This document shows positions 17,902 through 25,634 of a DNA stretch of 64,000 nucleotides, piece by piece. The translations under genes were made by a program, and so were the position numbers. Source of the stretch: Isosphaeraceae bacterium (GTDB taxonomy: Bacteria > Planctomycetota > Planctomycetia > Isosphaerales > Isosphaeraceae); the NCBI GenBank assembly GCA_021324445.1, contig JAJPJC010000322.1:1-64000 (forward strand). Direction: 5' to 3'. Numbering within the stretch: the first letter of the stretch is position 1; every line of letters begins with the position of its first letter. A model generated the notes under the pieces. It had not been told where the DNA came from. It made no database searches and saw only the letters and a list, made by a program, of their open reading frames with translations.

Positions 17902-20900
17902 TCACTCCCTGGTCACGGTCTCATCGAGGTTCAGCAGCACGCGCGCGACGACCGTCCAGGCGGCCAGCTCGTTGGGGTCGGAGCCGGGTGGCGGCGTGGG
18001 TGCCAGCAGGGGCGTTGGCGGCGGGTCCTGGGATCCCAGGCCGGCGACCCGGGCTGCGTCGAGCTCGCCCGCGCGAAAGCGGGCGAGCTGGCGGTCGAAG
18101 AACGCGGTGAGCCGGGCGAGCTCCTCCTGTCTCGGCGGCCGGGCCAGGCAGAGCCGGAAGGCATAACCGGCCCGCGCGGCGGTCGTGCGATCGGGGCACT
18201 CCGCCAGGATGCGCCGCGCCATGGCCTGCCCCGCCTCGACGAAGACAGTGTCGTTGAGCAAGGTCAGGGCCTGGAGCGGGGTATTGGACCGGTCGCGGCG
18301 AACACAGGTCGTCTCCGATGTGGGGGCATCCATCGTGATCGAGGCCGCGTAGGGCGACGTCCGCTTCAGGTAGGTATACAGGCCGCGGCGGTAGCGGTTT
18401 TCGCCCGTGCTGACCGGCCAGGCGGGCATGCCGTAGGCCAGCGCGGTGGCCCCCTCGGGCTGGGGCGGGAAGACGCTCGGGCCGCCGATGCGGGTGGCGA
18501 GCAGCCCGCTGGCCGCGAGGGCGATGTCGCGGACCACCTCGGCCGGAACGCGGAACCGCGGGCCGCGCCCCAGCCGCTCGTTCCTCGGGTCGCGGGCCAG
18601 TTGCTCCGGCGTGGCGTGCGCGCTCTGGCGATAGGTCGCGCTGGTGACGATCAAGCGGTGCATCGCCTTGAGACTCCACCCCTGGCGGAGAAACTCGGTC
18701 GCCAGCCAGTCGAGCAGCTCGGGATGAGTCGGCCTGGCCCCCTGGGTGCCGAAATCCTCGGGCGTGCTGACCAATCCCCGACCGAAATCGGTCTGCCAGA
18801 ACTGGTTCATCACCACGCGTCCAACCAGAGGATTCCGAGGATCGACCAGCCATCGGGCCATGGTCAGGCGATTGAGCGGTGCCCCGGGGGGCAAGGAGTG
18901 AAGCACGGCCGGGACCCCCGGCTCGACCGGCTCGGCCAGCTTGAGGAACTCGCCGCGGCGGTGGATGTGCGTGGTCCGGGCGTGCTGGGGCGGTCGCTCG
19001 CGCATCACCATGGTCGTGGCGAACCGCGGCAACGACCGGCGCAGGGCCTCGATCGGCTTCCGCGCCTGGGCGAGCTCCGGCGCGACCGCCAGGTAATGAT
19101 GCTCCACCCGCCGGTTCTGGGCGTCGCTCCGCAGGGCGCGGGGAATCCGCAGGACCGTCTCGAGATCGGCGGGCAGGCCCGAGGCCCGCACCGGGCGCGG
19201 GTCGGTCGTCACCGAGAGCCGGAACCGCCCGATCGTCATCTGGTGGATATACTCCTGGTGCAGGGTCACGACCAGCCGGGTGTCGCGGCCGTCGCCCAGG
19301 TCGCGTCCCAGCTCGAAGACGGCGGCGTGGGGTTTGCCGACGCCCCCCTCGACACTCCAGCCCGTGTCGGTCTTGCCGTCGATGGCCAGGGCCGCCCCAC
19401 GACCCTTGGCGGCGAAGTCCTCGGTCGCATTGGCGAGCCGGACCGGGCGCGGCTCCGGTTGGCCGGCTGCATCGCCCAGCGGCGCGGCCGCCAGTTGGAA
19501 CTCGGTCAGGAGGAAGTCGCCGACCTGGAACAACGGCGCGCGACCGGGACCGCCCTCGGGCAGGCTGGGATCGGTCAGGACCTCGAGGCGGATTGCCGTG
19601 ATCCCCTTGAGGTCGCTCGCCAGCTCGACCTCGTAGACGTCGTTGTTGGGCTTGTCGCCGGCGACCAGCACCGAGCGATCCGGCAGGACGGTCATCGTCG
19701 CATGCTTCTTCGAGGCCAGCCGCGTGGGGCTCAGGACGGTCCAGCGCACGGGTCGGATCGACGCCTCCCAGGCCGCAAGCTTCGCCCGGAGGCGGCCCGG
19801 TCCGTCGGAGGGATAGTGGTCCTTGAGGCCGGCTTCGAGCCGGGCGATCTCCTTCTCGACCGCCGCGCGCCGGGCGGCGATCGCCGCATCGGGCAGCTCG
19901 ATCTCGGGCTCGTCGGCATTGTTGAGGAAGGCGAAGAAGCGGTAATACTCGCGCTGGGATATCGGGTCATACTTATGCGAGTGGCATTGCGCGCAGCCGA
20001 GCGTCAGGCCGAGCCAGACGGTCCCCGTGGTGGCGACGCGGTCGACGATCGAGGCAAACCGGAACTCCTCGACGTCGATCCCTCCCTCCTCGTTGATCAT
20101 CGTGTTGCGGTGGAAGCCGGTGGCGACCTGCTGATCGATTGACGCGCCCGGGATCAGGTCGCCGGCAAGCTGGTCGATGGTGAACGCGTCGAAGGGCCGA
20201 TCGGCGTTGAGGGCGCGGATGACCCAGTCGCGATAGGGCCAGATCGAGCGCTCGCGGTCTTTCTCGTAGCCGTTGGTATCGGCATAGCGGGCCTTGTCGA
20301 GCCAGTGGCGGCCCCAGCACTCGCCGTGGTGCGGGCTGGCCAGGAGTCGATCCACCAGGCGCTCGTAGGCGTCGGGGCGGTCATCGGCCAGGAAGGCATC
20401 GACCTCGGCGATCGTGGGCGGCAGCCCGATCAGGTCCAGGCTGAGCCGGCGGATCAGCGTGATCTTGTCGGCCTCGGGCGCGGGAGACATCCCCTCGCGT
20501 TCGAGACGATCCAGGACGAACGCGTCGATCGGGTTCTTCACCCAGGCGCCGTTCTTGACGGCCGGCGGCGTGACTCGCTGCGGCGGCCGAAACGACCAGT
20601 GATCGCTGGTCGCGGCCGAGCTGGCCGCGGCGGCCGGCTGGGCGCTGCTGGTCCACTTCGCCCCCTGATCGATCCAGGCGCGGAGCAGGCCGATCTGTTC
20701 CGGCGACAGGGGTTCGCCCGCCCCTTCGGGCGGCATCTGGTAATCCTCATCGAGCCCGGCGACGTAGCGGATCAGCCGGCTCTGGGCGCTCTTGCCCGGC
20801 ACGATCGCCGGCCCGCTGTCGCCCCCGGCCATCGCTCGATCCTCCTGGTGCAGCGCCAGGCCGCTCTGCTGCTTCTTCGGGCCGTGACAGCGATAGCAGT

Positions 20901-21105
20901 TGCGCGACAGGATCGGCGCGATGTCGCGGGCATAGTCGACCGGCCTGCGGGCCGCGGGAGGGAGCGTCGCAGGCGCCTCGGGCTCATCGGCTCGGGCCAC
21001 GCGAGTGGACGAAGCGGCCAGGTACGGGACCAGGCCCAAGCTCGCCAGGCTCACGACGATCGCCAGGGGGAAAAGGGGGCGGGTGCGGGGTGTTGGGGTC
21101 GGCAT
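17902..21105 (-). CDS. DUF1549/DUF1553 protein with N-terminal cytochrome c-like domain
   Basis: A 1067-residue exported planctomycete protein. The start at 21105 gives a signal segment (PLFPLAIVVSLASLGLVPYLA). Order: planctomycete cytochrome c domain (YARDIAPILSRNCYRCHGPKK, a C-x2-CH haem site near residue 65-70, with QMPPEGAG), DUF1549 (NPIDAFVLDRLEREGM; LGCAQCHSHKYDPIS, a second C-x2-CH), a central galactose-binding-like insert (about 520-720), then DUF1553 (RLTMARWLVDPRNPLVGRVVMNQFWQ; ETTCVRRDRSNTPLQALTLLND). Such proteins are near-always paired with DUF1501, and this one lies 106 bases downstream of a DUF1501 gene on the same strand. Role unknown; redox-linked polymer degradation has been suggested for the family. 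Confidence 0.9.
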   Translation of the reverse strand: MPTPTPRTRPLFPLAIVVSLASLGLVPYLAASSTRVARADEPEAPATLPPAARRPVDYARDIAPILSRNCYRCHGPKKQQSGLALHQEDRAMAGGDSGPAIVPGKSAQSRLIRYVAGLDEDYQMPPEGAGEPLSPEQIGLLRAWIDQGAKWTSSAQPAAAASSAATSDHWSFRPPQRVTPPAVKNGAWVKNPIDAFVLDRLEREGMSPAPEADKITLIRRLSLDLIGLPPTIAEVDAFLADDRPDAYERLVDRLLASPHHGECWGRHWLDKARYADTNGYEKDRERSIWPYRDWVIRALNADRPFDAFTIDQLAGDLIPGASIDQQVATGFHRNTMINEEGGIDVEEFRFASIVDRVATTGTVWLGLTLGCAQCHSHKYDPISQREYYRFFAFLNNADEPEIELPDAAIAARRAAVEKEIARLEAGLKDHYPSDGPGRLRAKLAAWEASIRPVRWTVLSPTRLASKKHATMTVLPDRSVLVAGDKPNNDVYEVELASDLKGITAIRLEVLTDPSLPEGGPGRAPLFQVGDFLLTEFQLAAAPLGDAAGQPEPRPVRLANATEDFAAKGRGAALAIDGKTDTGWSVEGGVGKPHAAVFELGRDLGDGRDTRLVVTLHQEYIHQMTIGRFRLSVTTDPRPVRASGLPADLETVLRIPRALRSDAQNRRVEHHYLAVAPELAQARKPIEALRRSLPRFATTMVMRERPPQHARTTHIHRRGEFLKLAEPVEPGVPAVLHSLPPGAPLNRLTMARWLVDPRNPLVGRVVMNQFWQTDFGRGLVSTPEDFGTQGARPTHPELLDWLATEFLRQGWSLKAMHRLIVTSATYRQSAHATPEQLARDPRNERLGRGPRFRVPAEVVRDIALAASGLLATRIGGPSVFPPQPEGATALAYGMPAWPVSTGENRYRRGLYTYLKRTSPYAASITMDAPTSETTCVRRDRSNTPLQALTLLNDTVFVEAGQAMARRILAECPDRTTAARAGYAFRLCLARPPRQEELARLTAFFDRQLARFRAGELDAARVAGLGSQDPPPTPLLAPTPPPGSDPNELAAWTVVARVLLNLDETVTRE

Positions 21106-21211
21106 GGGGCGTGGTGGGTTGATGATCGTGGCGGGATCTTCGACCCGCATTGTATCAAGGAACACCTTCTGTTGGGAACGGGTAGTCCAGTCGTCCCAGC
21201 CTGACGATGGT

Positions 21212-22672
21212 TCAGCCGATGAGCTCCTTGACAACGCGCCCATGGACGTCGGTGAGCCGGAAATCGCGCCCGGCGTATCGGTAGGTGAGCTTCTCGTGGT
21301 CGAAGCCGAGGAGGAAGAGGATCGTGGCGTGCAGGTCGTGGACGTGGACCTTGTCCGCGACGGCGGCGAAACCCAGTTCGTCGGTGGCGCCGTGGACGTA
21401 ACCGCCGCGGGCGCCGCCTCCGGCCAGCCACATCGAGAAGCCGTAGTGGTTGTGGTCGCGGCCGGAGAGCGCCGGCAGCTCGGCGACGGGCGTCCGGCCG
21501 AACTCGCCGCCCCAGATCACCAGCACCTGGTCGAAGAGCCCCCGCTGCTTCAGGTCAGTCAGGAACGCGGCGATGGCCTGGTCCCACTCGGCGGCGAGCT
21601 GGCGATGGTGGGTCGCGATGTGCTCGTGGTCGTCCCAGGGCTGGCTGGCGCCGCTCCAGACCTGGATGAACCGCACGCCGCGCTCGAGCAATCGTCGCGT
21701 GATCAGGAGCTGCCGCGCCTGGGTGCCGGGACCGTAGAGCGCGCGGATCGATTCCGGCTCGCGGTTGATGTCGAAGGCCTCCGCGGCCTCGCCCTGCATG
21801 CGATAGGCCAGCTCGAACGATTCGATCCGGGCTTCCAGCGCCGGGTCGTGCGGGCGCACGGCGGCATGCCGCTGGTTGAGCCGGCGCACCAGGTCGAGCT
21901 GTCGTCGCTGCTCGGCCGGCGTCGCCGCGTCGTGGCGGATGTTCTCGATCAGCTTGTCGACCTCGGTGTGCTGGGTGTTGATATACGTTCCCTGGTAGGC
22001 ACCGGGGAGAAAGGCGGCGCGCCAGTTCTGGGTCGCCACGATGGGATAACCGCCCGGGCACATCGCGAGGAAGCCGGGCAGGTTCTGGTTCTCCGAACCC
22101 AGGCCGTAGGTGATCCAGGCCCCCATGCTCGGGCGCTGCAAGCGGCCGTCGCCGCAGTTCATCAGCATCAGCGACGGCTCGTGGTTGGGCACGTCGGCGA
22201 CCATCGAGCGGATCACGCACAGGTCGTCGATGTGCGCCGCGGCCGTGCGGGCGAAGAGCTCGCTCACGGCGATGCCGCTCTGGCCGTACTGCCGGAAGGC
22301 GAAGGGCGATCCCAGGGCCGCGCCGGTCTTCCGCTCGGTGCGGAGGTTGGGATTCGGCAGGTTCTTGCCATGGTATTTCGCCAGCATCGGCTTGGGGTCG
22401 AAGGTGTCGACCTGCGACGGCCCGCCGTTCATGAACAGGTGGACGACCTGCCTGGCCCTGCCGGGGAAGTGCGGCGACTTCGGCGCCATCGGGCCGAGTG
22501 AACCGGACGATGATGATCCAGTGCGAACCGCGGGAATCCCGCCCATCGCTCGGTCATCGGCCAGGACGCCCGCCAGGCCGAGCAGTCCGAACCCCATGCC
22601 GGACCGTCCGAGCAGTTCGCGACGGGTCAGAGCCGAGGTCGTGTCGCGCCGGCATGGCAAGTTGCTGGACAT
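21212..22672 (-). CDS. DUF1501 protein (twin-arginine signal)
   Basis: A 486-residue DUF1501 protein of the alkaline-phosphatase-like superfamily. The N-terminus carries a Tat-like signal (TRRELLGRSGMGFGLLGLAGV). Family motifs: VVHLFMNGGPSQVDTFDPKP, GIAVSELFARTA, MLMNCGDG, GKNLPNPN, VIWGGEFGRTPVAE, GRDHNHYGFSMWLAGGGARGGYVHGATDELG. AAAGGAG lies a suitable distance upstream of the ATG. It is immediately upstream of the DUF1549/DUF1553 gene, reversing the common gene order, and downstream of a DUF4058 gene (23 bases). Substrate unknown. Confidence 0.92.
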   Translation of the reverse strand: MSSNLPCRRDTTSALTRRELLGRSGMGFGLLGLAGVLADDRAMGGIPAVRTGSSSSGSLGPMAPKSPHFPGRARQVVHLFMNGGPSQVDTFDPKPMLAKYHGKNLPNPNLRTERKTGAALGSPFAFRQYGQSGIAVSELFARTAAAHIDDLCVIRSMVADVPNHEPSLMLMNCGDGRLQRPSMGAWITYGLGSENQNLPGFLAMCPGGYPIVATQNWRAAFLPGAYQGTYINTQHTEVDKLIENIRHDAATPAEQRRQLDLVRRLNQRHAAVRPHDPALEARIESFELAYRMQGEAAEAFDINREPESIRALYGPGTQARQLLITRRLLERGVRFIQVWSGASQPWDDHEHIATHHRQLAAEWDQAIAAFLTDLKQRGLFDQVLVIWGGEFGRTPVAELPALSGRDHNHYGFSMWLAGGGARGGYVHGATDELGFAAVADKVHVHDLHATILFLLGFDHEKLTYRYAGRDFRLTDVHGRVVKELIG

Positions 22673-22695
22673 GGCGGAACTCCTTTGGTTTCGCC

Positions 22696-23475
22696 TCAGG
22701 GACGCAGTCCTGCCGCGCGAAGGTGCTCATCGACCCAGGCATCTTCTTCGGGGGAGAGTTGGACCTTGGGTGGCTTGGAGTAATCGATCAGGTAATTGAG
22801 ACCATACTCGTCGTAAACCGTCGTCAAGGCCGACTGCAGGTCGAGCCTCGCGTCGGCGTTGCCCGGGAGCAATGGTACCGGGATCTCGGGCAGAGGCTGA
22901 TCCAGCATGATCGGCCAGACCTCAGTGACCGGCCGTTGGTCGGCACGGCTGAGAAACACGAAGTAGGGAGCGGGGGGCAGTGGTTCTTCCATCGGCACGC
23001 GCCGTCCCTTTCGAAGCAGGTCGATCTCCAAGAGATGGACGTCACTCCCCAGGAAGCGATCACGCCTCCGGAGATATTCGCGGCGTCCCTCGCCCCGCTT
23101 GTTGGTTGGGGAGAGGATCTCGATCGCGGCCACGAGGTGGTGGTGCTCGACATCGCGGATCGTGACGGTGACATGAGGCACCGGTGTCCGCATGATGGTG
23201 GTCATTCGGAGTGGTGGGACCAGGGTCCCCAGCGTTTGGCCGCCCGGCCGGGATGGCTGTTGTCTGTGGACAAAAACATCGGGGTAGTTGTCCCCGATCA
23301 GGATCCCTTCCCCATCTGGTCGCTCTCTCACAAAGCGACGTGTCTGCAGCGCGATGAATCGGGGCAGACTTTGAGGGTTCAACTGCCGGACGAGAACCGA
23401 GGCCAACTGCGCGTGGACGCTCATCCACTGCGACCCCTCGAGATATGGGTCCATTCCCGGAAATGGCGACGCCAT
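22696..23475 (-). CDS. DUF4058 family protein
   Basis: A 259-residue protein of the DUF4058 family (MASPFPGMDPYLE at the start, IEILSPTNKRGEGRREYLRRRDRFL in the middle, VPLLPGNADARLDLQSALTTVYDEYGLNYLIDY near the end). The family is frequent in cyanobacteria and planctomycetes and has a nuclease-like core distantly like Uma2; function is unknown. It sits on the same strand between an acyltransferase-like membrane protein and the DUF1501/DUF1549 pair, close enough for co-transcription. Confidence 0.88.
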   Translation of the reverse strand: MASPFPGMDPYLEGSQWMSVHAQLASVLVRQLNPQSLPRFIALQTRRFVRERPDGEGILIGDNYPDVFVHRQQPSRPGGQTLGTLVPPLRMTTIMRTPVPHVTVTIRDVEHHHLVAAIEILSPTNKRGEGRREYLRRRDRFLGSDVHLLEIDLLRKGRRVPMEEPLPPAPYFVFLSRADQRPVTEVWPIMLDQPLPEIPVPLLPGNADARLDLQSALTTVYDEYGLNYLIDYSKPPKVQLSPEEDAWVDEHLRAAGLRP

Positions 23476-23495
23476 GAGTCACGCTCCTTTCTGAT

Positions 23496-24659
23496 TCAGA
23501 CCCTCAGGAAGATCCGATTCCGATACAGGTGGAGCAAGAATAGCCACTCGATCATGACGCTGCCGATCGGCACGACGACCGGTCCGAACGAGCCCGAGAG
23601 CCGGGCGGCGCCGCCCAGGAGGAACCGGGAGATGTCGTCGAAGGGGATGATCCGCGACGCGACGTAGATGGTGATCGCGTTGACGCCGAGGACGACGAAG
23701 AAAAACGCCCAGGCGCGGAGCTTCAGCACGTCGATGATCGTGTAGAAGAGGGCCAGGAGCAGCAGGCTCCAGCCGCCCGCGACCAGCACATACGAGCTGG
23801 TCCAGAGGATCTTGATGATCGGGAAGTCGCGGCCCCAGAGGGTCCCCAGACCCAGGCAGGCCAGCCCCATTAGCGCCAGGCCCGCGGCCTTGCTCCAGCG
23901 ATTCCGGTCCATCAGCAGCCAGTGGCCGGTCAGCACCCCCAGCAAGGTCGTGGCCACCGCCGGGATCGTCGAGAGCAGCCCCTCGTTGTCGCCGTAGCCG
24001 TAATACGCCGGGTAGATCTTCCCGGGCAGGTAATGCCGGTCGAGGTAGCCGGCGAGGTTGGTCTCCCTGGCGAAGTCACCGGCCCGCGATTCCGGCGAAG
24101 GCACGAACATCAGGATGGCCCAGTACCCCACCAAGATCGCGAGGAACAGGATCACCTGGGTGCGGACCTTCGTGAACAGGAAGATCAGCGCGGCGATCCC
24201 GTAACAGATGGCGATCCGCTGCAAGACGCCAGTCACGCGCAGGTTCGCCAAGTTGAACTGCAAGAGATTGTTGTAGATCAATCCCAGGAGGAACAGCAGC
24301 ACGACCCGCCGCGCGGTCCGCCCCAGGGCCGCACTCCTGGGATGGGCGCCCGTGAGAGACTTCCGGAGCGAGAACGGCAAGACCACCCCGACCAGGAACA
24401 GGAACAAGGGAAAGATCAGGTCGTAGAACCGGAACCCCTCCCACGCGACGTGCTCGAACTGGTCCGCGAACCGCCGGCCTGCCGGCGTGCCCCACCACTT
24501 CCCCAGGGCCCGCGCGATGTCGTCGCCGCCGACGATCCAGAACATGTCGAAGCCCCGGAGGGCGTCGATCGACGTCAGACGCTCGGGCTGCGAGCCAACC
24601 GTCCCTTTCCCGCGGTCAGTCGTCAAGCTCCGGCTTGTTTCCATCGCGGACTCGGCCAT
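23496..24659 (-). CDS. heparan-alpha-glucosaminide N-acetyltransferase-like membrane protein (DUF5009)
   Basis: A 387-residue polytopic membrane protein related to human HGSNAT and bacterial NagX. Hallmarks: LTSIDALRGFDMFWIVGGDD (the DALRGFDM motif), FYDLIFPLFLFLVGVVLPFSL, NLRVTGVLQRIAICYGIAALIF, and a loop GYLDRHYLPGKIYPAYYGYGDNEGLLSTIPA. About ten hydrophobic segments are visible. The eukaryotic enzyme acetylates glucosamine across a membrane; bacterial members are thought to handle amino sugars, which fits the carbohydrate-oriented genes here. The gene lies 20 bases upstream of DUF4058. Confidence 0.85.
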   Translation of the reverse strand: MAESAMETSRSLTTDRGKGTVGSQPERLTSIDALRGFDMFWIVGGDDIARALGKWWGTPAGRRFADQFEHVAWEGFRFYDLIFPLFLFLVGVVLPFSLRKSLTGAHPRSAALGRTARRVVLLFLLGLIYNNLLQFNLANLRVTGVLQRIAICYGIAALIFLFTKVRTQVILFLAILVGYWAILMFVPSPESRAGDFARETNLAGYLDRHYLPGKIYPAYYGYGDNEGLLSTIPAVATTLLGVLTGHWLLMDRNRWSKAAGLALMGLACLGLGTLWGRDFPIIKILWTSSYVLVAGGWSLLLLALFYTIIDVLKLRAWAFFFVVLGVNAITIYVASRIIPFDDISRFLLGGAARLSGSFGPVVVPIGSVMIEWLFLLHLYRNRIFLRV

Positions 24660-24703
24660 GGGCGGATCACCACTCGTCAGCTCTTGCTTCGTCGCTCGTA
24701 GGT

Positions 24704-24946
24704 TCAGACTGTCAGCACGGTCACCATGCGATCCGGAGGAGAGACCCGGAAGATCACGCCCAGCGGATCTTCGAGCCAGATGCGTCGCCCTTTACCGCGA
24801 GACTCGCCGAGGCGTTCCGGATGGCTCTTCAGTGCCTTGTCAATGGCCGCAGCGGCTCCCGTGATGGTGGTCCGATCCGCGGCATCGGTCCAGATCGTCG
24901 CCAACCGCCGTTCGGCTTCCGGTTTCCAGACGACGGTGAAGTTCAT
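24704..24946 (-). CDS. ParE/RelE-like toxin of a type II toxin-antitoxin pair
   Basis: An 80-residue basic protein with the ParE/RelE fold pattern: FTVVWKPEAERRLATIWTDAADR, AAIDKALKSHPERLGE, and GRRIWLEDPLGVIFRVSPPDRMVTVLTV. ParE-type toxins poison gyrase and RelE-type toxins cut mRNA; sequence alone does not decide. The ATG overlaps the stop of the upstream antitoxin gene by 4 bases, so translation is coupled. It lies 44 bases upstream of the acyltransferase start. Confidence 0.75.
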   Translation of the reverse strand: MNFTVVWKPEAERRLATIWTDAADRTTITGAAAAIDKALKSHPERLGESRGKGRRIWLEDPLGVIFRVSPPDRMVTVLTV

Positions 24947-25191
24947 GACCGCTTCTCCAGATCCTTCAAGATCTCGTCCAGGGTGCGACCACCCGGCTCG
25001 CTCTCGAAGCGGTCGAGCTCTTCATCCGTGAAGGGAACCTCTACGTCTCGGTACAGCAAGGACTCGAGCGAACGATCATCGGGCGGCATGAAATAGCCCA
25101 CCAATTCACCCGCTTGGTTGCGGATCTCCACTCGTCCTTCGAATTGTTGCAGTTGTTCGAGAGCCTTGGAATCAAGGACCACGCTGGACAT
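24943..25191 (-). CDS. antitoxin partner of the ParE-like toxin
   Basis: An 82-residue acidic protein (MSSVVLDSKALEQL at the start; VEIRNQAGELVGYFMPP; YRDVEVPFTDEELDRFE; GRTLDEILKDLEKRS). The beta-rich N-terminal half with an acidic helical C-terminal half fits a small antitoxin whose tail wraps the toxin. It is first in the pair and overlaps the toxin gene by ATGA. A close relative stands alone at 25288-25530. Confidence 0.7.
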   Translation of the reverse strand: MSSVVLDSKALEQLQQFEGRVEIRNQAGELVGYFMPPDDRSLESLLYRDVEVPFTDEELDRFESEPGGRTLDEILKDLEKRS

Positions 25192-25287
25192 GGCTCACCT
25201 CCTGGAGGGGTTGGAACGAGGACATCCAATCCGACCCTCCCATCATGGTTGGGGGACCGGTACAAGCGGCCTTCAACGGAGACGACA

Positions 25288-25530
25288 TCATTCGCGAGCG
25301 CCCTTTTCCAGGTCAGCCAGGATTTCGGCGAGCGTGCGGTCCCCCTTTTGTTCTGCGAAGCGTCGAAGCTCCTCCTGGGTGAAGGGAATCTTCACGTCGC
25401 GATACGGGCTCTTCTTGTCAGCCGGTGTGAACGTGCCGAGTCGAGATCCCTCCTCGTCGACGAGTTCAACCGGCTCCTTAACCCATCGAAGCCGTGCAGA
25501 CGTCGTTGAATCGAGCACGATCTTGGCCAT
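25288..25530 (-). CDS. orphan antitoxin-like protein, paralogue of the 24943-25191 product
   Basis: An 80-residue protein beginning MAKIVLDSTTSARLRWVKEP. It shares the layout of the nearby antitoxin: a VELVDEEGSRLGTF strand region, then YRDVKIPFTQEELRRFAE and DRTLAEILADLEKG. No toxin gene follows; the next gene on this strand is the antitoxin at 25191, 96 bases away. It may be a decayed pair, a cross-acting antitoxin, or a regulator. The start at 25530 is chosen because the upstream extension is not protein-like. Confidence 0.6.
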   Translation of the reverse strand: MAKIVLDSTTSARLRWVKEPVELVDEEGSRLGTFTPADKKSPYRDVKIPFTQEELRRFAEQKGDRTLAEILADLEKGARE

Positions 25531-25634
25531 GGCCGATCTCCCGAAGAACCGCCTGGTGGGAATGGGATCTCCGCATCGTTCATCATAGCGTCTCCGTCTC
25601 GGCTTCCAAAGGTCGAAACCCGCATTGGATCCGC

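Noticed and set aside
17845-20142. 765-codon plus-strand frame over the DUF1549 gene
   Set aside because: Composition is typical of antisense; the minus strand has C-x2-CH sites and full DUF1549/DUF1553 motifs.
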